DNA of 64,000 nucleotides from Cladorhizidae sp. MBARI D1340-BT2 (Eukaryota; Porifera; Demospongiae; Poecilosclerida; Cladorhizidae). Within the stretch, counting starts at the first letter, position 1, and every line of letters starts with the position of its first letter. Positions 58,801-64,000 of the stretch are shown piece by piece. Both the position numbers and the translations under genes were made by a program. The notes beneath the pieces were generated by a model. That model was not told where the DNA came from, did not search any database, and saw only the letters and a list, made by a program, of their open reading frames with translations. Where the stretch lies: assembly GCA_028752905.1 (NCBI GenBank), contig JAQNBH010000005.1, forward strand, positions 1,485,725-1,549,724, given 5' to 3'.

Positions 58801-61800
58801 TAGTAGTAGTAGTAGTAGTAGTATTGTATTTGTATTTTGTTGATTTATATTTTTGTGCTCGAGCTCAAATGAGTTAAGGAAGTATTTGAAGAAAGGAAAA
58901 GGAAAGAGATGAGGTTGAGACTACTGAAATGACATAGCAGTAGGCATGGCAGTAGGCATGGCAGTAGGCATGGCAGTAGGCATGGCAGTAGCATAGCAGT
59001 AGGCATGGCAGTAGGCATGGCAGTAGGCATGGCAGTAGGCATGGCAGTAGGCATGGCAGTAGGCATGGCAGTAGGCATGGCAGTAGGCATACATTGAAAA
59101 TAAATCAGACGATTTGACCTATCCTTACGGGAAGAACAACGAGGGGGGGGTCATACTAAATTCCTGCTTCTCTGCTAAAGAGGACCCCCCCCCAAACCTC
59201 CCCGCCCCCGTACACACAAACAAAAGAAAGTGAGAGAGAGAGAGAGAAAGAAAGAAAAAAGAAGAAAAAAACAAAACAGCTAAGGGGGAAAGCCAAGACA
59301 ATAATGACCCAGACATCACGTGTCACGATAGCAGTAGGCATGGCAGTAGGCATGGCAGTAGGCATGGCAGTAGACATAGCAGTAGGCATAGCAGTAGGCA
59401 TGGCAGTAGGCATAGCAGTAGGCATGGCAGTAGGCATGGCAGTAGGCATGGCAGTAGGCATGGCAGTAGGCATGGCAGTAGGCATGGCAGTAGGCATGGC
59501 AGTAGGCATAGCAGTAGGCATGGCAGTAGGCATGGCAGTAGGCATGGCAGTAGGCATGGCAGTAGGCATAGCAGTAGGAGTAAGAGCATCATTTGAATTT
59601 TGAGATTTGGAAGTCAAATGAACACTAGCACCTTGAGCCATATGGAGTATCAGTGGAATTGTTCAGTTAGCACCTTAGCATGTCATAGTGTGTAATAGTG
59701 TGTAATATCACTTACTTTATGTGATGAAACTCCTCCTATCTCTCCCACTCATCCACTCATCTTCTCTTCTTTCTATTATTTGCAGCTTGTCCTTTGCTAC
59801 TCCACTCTGCTGTGCTATATTCCCACAGAGAAGGTATAGTAGTGTAGATGATGGTACAGATACATAGTAGATAGTAGATACATAGATATTAAATCTATGG
59901 TGTAGATAGATACATAGATATTAAATCAATGGTGTAGATGGTAGATAGATAGATACGTAGATAAATACATGCAGGGATATAGGTAGTATAATAACAGATA
60001 ATATATTAGATAGATATGATACAGTGTGTATATATACAAGAAATTTCAAGTTGATACTCATTGTAGCATCCAAGAAACAATGTAGACCACAACTTTGAAG
60101 ACCCTTTACCATTTATAATTGTATGGACAAAATTGTTTTTACAAGCAGTACAATATTGGTGTGCATTTATTTCTATGCATTTGTAACGGTAGAGGGTTGT
60201 CATGGTTGTGGTCTCCATGGGTATAGTCTTGCTTCTTTTGTGACCATTTATTGAGCATTTGGTGAGCGATGGCAGTGTTGGTATTTGTACTTACTTACCT
60301 TCTTGTTGTTTTTAATTAGAGCCAGCCCCTTGGCAGAATATCATGTACAGCCTCTTTGGACATTAGAGGACTCCACATTAGCAGCTCCTTTTTCTAACTG
60401 GATTCTGCTGTTGTTGTTGCTGTTTGTTTTTAGAGTAACCCCCTAGGTAGACGACCATCTAGCTAGAGCCTCCTTCAAAAACTTGGTAGCAGTTGCACAG
60501 AAGAACTCCACAAACCAAACATTAGAGAAGATGGATCTCAGTGAATCAGCTGACAGGCCACTTATTCTGCTTGTAATACATCACTTGAGCTAGCTAGATT
60601 TCCTCGCTAAACTTCACCCGGCTTGCCATCCTTGTATGGCTTCTTCTGCAAGCATGAAATTGGATTAGTCATGGACATGCATGGATTAGTCGTGGATGTG
60701 CATGGATTAGTCGTGGACATGCATGGATTAGTCGTGGAAGTGCATGGATTAGTCGTGGATGTGCATGGATTAGTCGTGGATGTGCATGGATTAGTCGTGG
60801 ATGTGCATGGATTAGTCGTGGAAGTGCATGGATTAGTCGTGGATGTGCATGGATTAGTCGTGGACGTGCATGGATTAGTCGTGGAAGTGCATGGATTAGT
60901 CGTGGATTAGTCGTGGAAGTGCATGGATTAGTCGTGGACGTGCATGGATTAGTCGTGGACGTGCATGGATTAGTCGTGGATGTGCATGGATTAGTCGTGG
61001 AAGTGCATGGATTAGTCGTGGATGTGCATGGATTAGTCGTGGATGTGCATGGATTAGTCGTGGATGTGCATGGATTAGTCGTGGACATGCATGGATTAGT
61101 CGTGGATGTGCATGGATTAGTCGTGGACGTGCATGGATTAGTCGTGGAAGTGCATGGATTAGTCGTGGATGTGCATGGATTAGTCGTGGATGTGCATGGA
61201 TTAGTCGTGGACATGCATGGATTAGTCGTGGACATGCATGGATTAGTCGTGGATGTTCATGGATTAGTCGTGGACGTGCATGGATTAGTCGTGGACATGC
61301 ATGGATTAGTCGTGGACGTGCATGGATTAGTAGTGGACGTGCATGGATTAGTCGTGGAAGTGCATGGATTAGTTGTGGACATGCATGGATTAGTCGTGGA
61401 CGTGCATGGATTAGTCGTGGAAGTGCATGGATTAGTTGTGGACATGCATGGATTAGTCGTGGAAGTGCATGGATTAGTTGTGGACATGCATGGATTAGTC
61501 GTGGAAGTGCATGGATTAGTCGTGGACGTGCATGGAATATTTGGAATCTCCTGATGCTAAAATTGTTATGAATGCACTCCAGCTGTGTGTGTGTGAGGAA
61601 ACAAACGAGACCAGATACATTCCTGCAAAACCATTTAGGAAGCTGCCATGCCTTTAGCCAGAGACGTGGGCTTTTTGGGAGGGGAGGGTGGGAAGTGAGT
61701 CAGTCTTCAGATGCTCTGCTGCTCTTTGTTGTGTATACCTATTTACAGATTGGATTCTATAACTGAATATTAGCCGCTTGAAAATGCCCCGCTCTGTGGT

Positions 61801-62012
61801 GTGTGTACAGGGTGGTGTTCTTCAGGTGCACGGCTAATTATACTCTGTACTATATAATACATTACTTCACTCCTCCCTCCCTGCTCGTCCACTGGTACAT
61901 GTGCTTGTCCCTGCATCCATGCAGTTCCATCTCAGTGTCTAGGTTGGAGGGAGACCTCCAGAGTTCAGTGCCTTCACATGTCAAGACCGTCTACTTCAAC
62001 AAGGGACTCTAG
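19628..62012 (+). CDS. SFXN: Sideroflexin (SFXN1-type mitochondrial carrier), complete 10-exon gene
   Basis: Exons: 19628-19842, 25564-25734, 26103-26201, 29076-29154, 35056-35202, 54517-54583, 54959-55005, 55953-56002, 59786-59833, 61925-62012. All introns are GT-AG and every phase joins, giving 336 aa (human SFXN1 has 322). Family marks seen: [18 protein letters not shown] near the N terminus, [47 protein letters not shown], and the C terminus VYFNKGL. Sideroflexins are multi-pass mitochondrial inner-membrane proteins; SFXN1 carries serine into mitochondria for one-carbon metabolism (family knowledge). Hydrophobic stretches are visible in exons 4, 5 and 8-9. In-frame ATGs also occur at 19508, 19553 and 19571; 19628 is preferred because it gives a family-like N terminus. 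About 98% of the 42-kb span is intron, mostly tandem repeats. Confidence 0.95.
19990..20106. repeat. 19-bp tandem repeat, about 6 copies
   Basis: Units of CCAGCAGCATGACTAGAGA in sideroflexin intron 1. Confidence 0.9.
20201..21290 (-). CDS. Candidate 3' end of an unidentified nested antisense gene (two exons)
   Basis: Exon 21290-21234 (19 codons, acceptor CCTTAG|GAC, donor AAG|GTAAGC) joins in phase to exon 20380-20201 (59 codons plus TAA, acceptor GTGCAG|CAG). The terminal exon contains [18 protein letters not shown] and [14 protein letters not shown] recognise no family. Support is the agreement of splice signals and phase; upstream exons were not found. It lies inside sideroflexin intron 1 on the opposite strand and could also be transposon-derived. 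Confidence 0.35.
21730..22215 (+). pseudogene. piggyBac-type transposase fragment, frameshifted
   Basis: Pieces resembling piggyBac/PGBD transposases: [13 protein letters not shown] in one frame, then, after a frame change, [20 protein letters not shown] and a degraded DxxFKLKNxLDL-like segment. The part before 21950 (IYANRTDSS region) is weaker. No terminal repeats or TTAA duplication were identified. Located in sideroflexin intron 1. Confidence 0.65.
22419..22735. repeat. Duplicated and inverted intronic segments
   Basis: ATAATGATATTCACAG with TGTGGTTTGTTGCTA occurs at 22420 and 22578 (158 bases apart), and TGTGAATATCAT in inverse orientation at 22709. It may be a decayed MITE. 22740-23160 shows nothing recognised. 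Confidence 0.5.
23160..23925. repeat. ~17-bp minisatellite
   Basis: Units of TTTCATCTGTGGCAGGT with GGCAAGA and AGCTGTGGCA variants, about 44 copies, sideroflexin intron 1. Confidence 0.9.
23955..24705. repeat. 25-bp minisatellite
   Basis: About 30 units of CATAGCTGCCTATGTTGTTA plus ATAGC, ending next to a short CCCTAGCCCT stretch at 24715. Confidence 0.9.
24905..25195. repeat. ~63-85-bp irregular tandem repeat, 4 copies
   Basis: Each copy contains AATGTTCCTATGCTAGCCAT, AGTTTAATAACTAC and GAGCTTCCTCTAGGCATG. The flanks 24740-24900 and 25200-25460 look unique and hold no recognised gene. Confidence 0.8.
25564..25734 (+). CDS. SFXN: Sideroflexin exon 2
   Basis: Acceptor CAG|GAGTGG, donor AG|GTCAGC. 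Encodes [13 protein letters not shown], then [16 protein letters not shown] and [10 protein letters not shown], the most conserved block of the family. Confidence 0.95.
26103..26201 (+). CDS. SFXN: Sideroflexin exon 3
   Basis: Acceptor GGCCAG|ACACCC, donor AG|GTCAGT. Encodes [19 protein letters not shown]. The 36-bp satellite starts about 12 bases after this donor. Confidence 0.95.
26214..28868. repeat. 36-bp x ~74 satellite in sideroflexin intron 3
   Basis: Unit includes GAGCTCTCCATGGAGTAGCC and ATGCTCACTTGATTGG. Contains the 10-bp palindrome CTCCATGGAG. Few variants: TCT(C/T)CATGG and GGG(A/G)GCTC. It fills almost the whole intron, from about 12 bases after the donor. Confidence 0.97.
29076..29154 (+). 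CDS. SFXN: Sideroflexin exon 4
   Basis: Acceptor GTGCAG|GCAGGT, donor AAG|GTAGAG. Encodes [17 protein letters not shown], a membrane segment matching the ATTGAVATALGL region of human SFXN1. Confidence 0.92.
29728..30582 (+). pseudogene. Harbinger MADF/Myb-like DNA-binding protein, inactivated
   Basis: MADF-type pieces in order: [61 protein letters not shown], and a Lys/Arg-rich tail [17 protein letters not shown] ending in TAG. Damage: stop codon TAA at 29764-29766 followed closely by a one-base frameshift before LWEESS. It would have bound transposon ends together with the transposase. Exons are separated by short introns (after 29850; around 29949-30060; around 30200-30415). Confidence 0.8.
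30963..32629 (-). pseudogene. Harbinger DDE transposase (HARBI1-like), frameshifted
   Basis: Six exons: 32629-32393, 32317-32216, 32168-31988, 31792-31684, 31622-31362, 31296-30963. Marks: [47 protein letters not shown] (first D), VGDEAFPL (second D), [15 protein letters not shown] (E). Breaks: indel directly after VDGKHI, a frame change before VLDRLDTSQ, and a lost base between FPLKE and the out-of-frame [10 protein letters not shown]. The 3' edge of exon 3 with its donor is expanded into a 30-bp tandem array. Confidence 0.85.
31840..32010. repeat. 30-bp tandem array made from a transposase exon edge and its splice donor
   Basis: About 5-6 units. On the minus strand each carries the coding end FPHRI/FPHCI, the donor TTG|GTAACA and a few intron bases. 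Only the outermost unit (near 32000) is attached to the full exon. Confidence 0.88.
32827..33960. other. Intron 4 segment with no recognised gene
   Basis: Contains the MITE arm at 33084 and a G run of about 15 at 33579. Short open frames lack recognisable homology. Confidence 0.5.
33084..33150 (+). mobile_element. MITE arm remnant (same family as 3161-3990)
   Basis: Preceded by TA, begins CAATGACCTTCTCA and continues to GACTAGATGCTC. Only one arm is seen. Smaller remnants lie at about 2000-2062, 10615-10650 and 62290-62345. Confidence 0.6.
33972..34152. repeat. 33-bp tandem repeat, 5 copies
   Basis: Units of GTTGCTAAGTATGTAGTCAC plus ATGACCCATGTTT. Confidence 0.9.
34208..34860. repeat. 55-bp tandem repeat, about 12 copies
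   Basis: Unit contains AGCATCAATCCTTACCTCCA, CATTAGCAG(A/G)CCATTCAT and AGAAGCAGCCATGCCCA. Ends about 195 bases before exon 5. Confidence 0.92.
35056..35202 (+). CDS. SFXN: Sideroflexin exon 5
   Basis: Acceptor CTGCAG|CGTATT, donor CAG|GTAGCA, exactly 49 codons. Encodes [20 protein letters not shown] and the [14 protein letters not shown] loop. Confidence 0.95.
35374..35405 (-). repeat. Single inverted unit at the edge of the 32-bp satellite
   Basis: CTGAGAGTGGACTAGCACTA followed by TATCAAGTGTGC is the reverse complement of one array unit, 60 bases before the first direct unit. Confidence 0.9.
35466..45128. repeat. 32-bp x ~300 satellite in sideroflexin intron 5
   Basis: Unit: CACTTGATATAGTACTAGTC plus CACTCTCAGGCA. 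Three main forms differ after CTCAG: GCACAC, ACACAC and GTACAC. Rare 33-bp GACACAC units appear only between about 39.4 and 43.5 kb. Each unit carries the palindrome TAGTACTA. No coding potential is inferred. Confidence 0.98.
45129..54496. repeat. 26-bp x ~355 satellite in sideroflexin intron 5
   Basis: Unit: TCATTGATAATAGTACTAGT plus CCACTC, with 25-bp units (GTCACTC), TTAATAATAGTGTTAG forms and, at the 3' end, CGCATTAATAATAG forms. It shares TAGTACTAGTCCACTCTCA with the preceding 32-bp unit. Length is a minimum because of the N gap. Confidence 0.97.
45504..45603. other. Assembly gap (100 N)
   Basis: Exactly 100 N inside the 26-bp satellite; the round number suggests a placeholder of unknown true size. 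Confidence 0.98.
54517..54583 (+). CDS. SFXN: Sideroflexin exon 6
   Basis: Acceptor TCTGCAG|ATTGCT, donor A|GTAAGT. Encodes [20 protein letters not shown]. The acceptor follows the last 26-bp satellite unit by only about 20 bases. Confidence 0.95.
54959..55005 (+). CDS. SFXN: Sideroflexin exon 7
   Basis: Long polypyrimidine tract, then CTAG|TCATCC; donor AAG|GTATAG. Encodes [15 protein letters not shown], matching IPPLIMDTLEKK in the family. Confidence 0.93.
55028..55051. repeat. Poly-G run (24 G)
   Basis: Homopolymer about 20 bases after the exon 7 donor; a likely quadruplex former on the sense strand of the intron. Confidence 0.9.
55221..55605. repeat. 60-bp tandem repeat, 6 copies
   Basis: Unit contains GTGCATCTCATAGCTGGC, CAACCTCCTCAGCTAGGCCT and AGTAGTCATGGCT, sideroflexin intron 7. 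Confidence 0.92.
55652..55835. repeat. ~29-bp tandem repeat, about 6 copies
   Basis: Units of CAGTGCAGGTCAAGGGACTG plus TAGCTCTGA, sideroflexin intron 7. Confidence 0.9.
55953..56002 (+). CDS. SFXN: Sideroflexin exon 8
   Basis: Acceptor CACAG|AGAATT, donor TG|GTATGC. Encodes [16 protein letters not shown], matching RRPWLGAPLQVGLVGF of human SFXN1. Confidence 0.92.
56256..58134. repeat. 19-bp x ~99 minisatellite in sideroflexin intron 8
   Basis: Unit GAGCTATTGGTGACTCCCT; two near-binary sites, ACT(C/G)CCT and G(A/G)GCTATT, give four main unit types. Confidence 0.96.
58404..58491. repeat. (CCCTAG)n hexamer array, ~14 units
   Basis: Pure CCCTAG repeats (CTAGGG on the other strand), followed by CA repeats. 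One base away from the TTAGGG telomere repeat. Confidence 0.95.
58636..58840. repeat. Mixed trinucleotide microsatellites
   Basis: (TTA)n, (TTG)n, (CTA)n and (TAG)n blocks in succession. Confidence 0.85.
58936..59089. repeat. 12-bp tandem repeat, block 1
   Basis: About 12 units of GGCATGGCAGTA. Confidence 0.93.
59329..59578. repeat. 12-bp tandem repeat, block 2
   Basis: About 20 units of GGCATGGCAGTA (some GGCATAGCAGTA), same orientation as block 1. The two blocks are separated by a 240-bp unique segment with purine-rich runs. Confidence 0.93.
59786..59833 (+). CDS. SFXN: Sideroflexin exon 9
   Basis: Acceptor TTGCAG|CTTGTC, donor AG|GTATAG. In the spliced frame it reads [16 protein letters not shown], close to [16 protein letters not shown] of the human protein. 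The longest open frame here ([11 protein letters not shown]) is the wrong one. Confidence 0.94.
60081..60235. mobile_element. Short fold-back MITE, second family
   Basis: Inverted arms GACCACAACTTTGAAGACCC (60085) and, reversed, GACCACAACCATGACAACCC (ending 60213), about 29 bases with few mismatches. A related copy lies at 15652-15757, including the same downstream TATAGTCTTG/CATAGTCTTG. Confidence 0.6.
60665..61540. repeat. 21-bp x ~41 minisatellite in sideroflexin intron 9
   Basis: Unit GCATGGATTAGTCGTGGATG plus T, varying at GA(T/C)GTG, GAAGTG and GACATG. Long open frames on both strands reflect the 3n period. 61541-61924 shows nothing recognised beyond the exon 10 acceptor. Confidence 0.95.
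61925..62012 (+). CDS. SFXN: Sideroflexin exon 10 with stop
   Basis: Acceptor ATGCAG|TTCCAT. Encodes [13 protein letters not shown] and ends KTVYFNKGL followed by TAG, the typical sideroflexin C terminus. Confidence 0.95.
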
Positions 62013-62016
62013 AACA

Positions 62017-62022
62017 ATTAAA
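62017..62022 (+). promoter_or_regulatory. Candidate poly(A) signal ATTAAA of the sideroflexin gene
   Basis: ATTAAA lies 4 bases after the stop codon. A 3' UTR this short is possible but unusual; further AT-rich sites follow. Confidence 0.4.
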
Positions 62023-62053
62023 GCACTTTAGCTGTGCAGTTCATAACAGTGCA

Positions 62054-62222
62054 CACCCACACTGGGTGATCAAATATTTATATTTATTTTGCATATGTAG
62101 AGATTACACTGGGTGATCAAATATTTATCAAATATTTTATATATATTTTATATGTGCAGCAGATGACACTGGGTGATCAAATATTATCACTTATTTTGCA
62201 TGTGTAACAGATGACACTGGGG
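62054..62222. repeat. ~55-bp degenerate repeat downstream of sideroflexin
   Basis: Three to four copies of ACACTGGGTGATCAAATATT followed by AT-rich sequence and a TGTGTA(G/A)CAGATG segment. Confidence 0.75.
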
Positions 62223-62384
62223 GTCCGTAAGGTGATTGGTCAGTTACAGTGAGAGGTACATAACTACAGTCGAGCGGCTGGTGAGCTGAGGCGATGAAGG
62301 CTAGAGCATCTAGCAGAAAAGCTGAGAAGCAAAATTTAAAGCCACTCCAGTCGAGCTGTTCTCCACCTGTAGTTTGCTAGGAGC

Positions 62385-64000
62385 TGGAGAGCTCAGCTAT
62401 TTATCTATCTCATGTGGTAGCCATGCTTGATGCCTTCAGCACTAGAGCCCAGCTACTTACCTATCTCGTGTGGTAGCCATGCTTGATGCCTGTAGTACTA
62501 GAGCCCAGCTACTCGTGTGGTAGCCATGCTTGATGCCTTCAGCACTAGAGCCCAGCTACTCGTGTGGTAGTCATGCTTGATGGCTTCAGCACTAGAGCCC
62601 AGCTACTCGTGTGGTAGCCATGCTTGATGCCTTCAGCACTAGAGCCCAGCTACTTAGTGGTAGCCATGCTTGATGCCTTCAGCACTAGAGCCCAGCTACT
62701 TAGTGGTAGTCATGCTTGATGCCTTCAGCACTAGAGCCCAGCTACTTACCTATCTCCTGTGGTAGCCATGCTTGATGCCTTCAGCACTAGAGCCCAGCTA
62801 CTTGTGTGGTAGCCATGCTTGATGCCTTCAGCACTAGAGCCCAGCTACTTATCTATCTCGTGTGGTAGCCATGCTTGATGCCTGTAGTACTAGAGCCCAG
62901 CTACTTATCTATCTCGTGTGGTAGCCATGCTTGATGCCTTCAGCACTAGAGCCTAGCTACTTAGTGGTAGCCATGCTTGATGCCTTCAGCACTAGAGCCC
63001 AGCTACTTAGTGGTAGTCACTTGATGCCTTCAGCACTAGAGCCCAGCTACTTACCTATCTCCTGTGGTAGCCATGCTTGATGCCTTCAGCACTAGAGCCC
63101 AGCTACTCGTGTGGTAGCCATGCTTGATGCCTTCAGCACTAGAGCCCAGCTACTTACCTATCTCGTGTGGAAGCCATGCTTGATGCCTTCAGCACTAGAG
63201 CCCAGCTACTTATCTATCTCGTGTGGTAGCCATGCTTGATGCCTTCAGCACTAGAGCCCAGCTACTTGTGTGGTAGCCATGCTTGATGCCTTCAGCACTA
63301 GAGCCCAGCTACTTATCTATCTCGTGTGGTAGCCATGCTTGATGCCTTCAGCACTAGAGCCCAGCTACTTGTGTGGTAGCCATGCTTGATGCCTTCAGCA
63401 CTAGAGCCCAGCTACTTATCTATCTCGTGTGGTAGCCATGCTTGATGCCTGTAGTACTAGAGCCCAGCTACTTATCTATCTCGTGTGGCAGCCATGCTTG
63501 ATGCCTTCAGCACTAGAGCCCAGCTACTTGTGTGGTAGCCATGCTTGATGCCTTCAGCACTAGAGCCCAGCTACTTATCTATCTCGTGTGGTAGCCATGC
63601 TTGATGCCTGTAGTACTAGAGCCCAGCTACTTATCTATCTCGTGTGGCAGCCATGCTTGATGCCTTCAGCACTAGAGCCCAGCTACTTATCTATCTCGTG
63701 TGGTAGCCATGCTTGATGCCTTCAGCACTAGAGCCCAGCTACTTATCTATCTCGTGTGGTAGCCATGCTTGATGCCTTCAGCACTAGAGCCCAGCTACTT
63801 ATCTATCTCGTGTGGTAGCCATGCTTGATGCCTTCAGCACTAGAGCCTAGCTACTTACCTATCTCGTGTGGCAGCCATGCTTGATGCCTTCAGCACTAGA
63901 GCCCAGCTACTTGTGTGGTAGCCATGCTTGATGCCTTCAGCACTAGAGCCCAGCTACTTATCTATCTCGTGTGGTAGCCATGCTTGATGCCTGTAGTACT
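62385..64000. repeat. 45-56-bp tandem repeat running off the window end
   Basis: About 31 units of GTGGTAGCCATGCTTGATGC, CTTCAGCACTAGAGCCCAGC, TACTTATCTATCTC. A TATCTATCTC block is present or absent, making long and short units; a second switch is CTTCAGCAC versus CTGTAGTAC. Confidence 0.93.

Noticed and set aside
60623..61554. Open frames of repeated HGLVVDV / NPCTSTT
   Set aside because: Shadow of the 21-bp array in sideroflexin intron 9.

Overview
The window looks like an animal nuclear scaffold, probably a sponge or another early-branching marine invertebrate. That placement is an inference from gene content, AT-rich introns, MITE load and repeat style; it is not proven. It has spliced genes with GT-AG introns, DNA transposons, one 100-base N gap and an exceptional load of tandem repeats. 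There is no operon-like gene layout, phage or CRISPR content.

Two host genes can be reconstructed exon by exon. They lie head to head around a short candidate bidirectional promoter at about 19.2-19.6 kb. On the minus strand (4093-19211) is a FANK1-like gene: one fibronectin type III domain followed by ankyrin repeats, in 11 phase-compatible exons, with the last exon not found. On the plus strand (19628-62012) is a complete 10-exon sideroflexin gene encoding 336 aa, a mitochondrial inner-membrane carrier of the SFXN1 type. About 1 kb of its code is spread over 42 kb because the introns are filled with satellites.

Region by region: 1-4090 holds tandem repeats and a fold-back MITE with an (AAT)n loop. 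4.1-19.2 kb is the FANK1-like gene; its introns hold microsatellites, a composite fold-back region enclosing a decayed bacterial-type EF-G fragment and an RT-element tail, several minisatellites, and a 17-copy 80-bp array that repeats the 5' edge of an ankyrin exon with its splice acceptor. 19.6-35.2 kb holds sideroflexin exons 1-5, with a piggyBac remnant, a possible nested antisense gene end, a 36-bp x ~74 array and a decayed Harbinger transposon (29507-32823, TTA target duplication). 35.2-54.5 kb is a single 19.3-kb intron made almost wholly of two related satellites (32-bp x ~300, then 26-bp x ~355) with the N gap inside. 54.5-62.0 kb holds exons 6-10 between 60-, 29-, 19-, 12- and 21-bp arrays. 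62.0-64.0 kb is downstream sequence dominated by a 45-56-bp array that runs off the end.

The main theme is repeat biology. Satellites repeatedly start at exon-intron boundaries (three independent cases) or from MITE arms, and they press against splice sites while the reading frames of both host genes stay intact.
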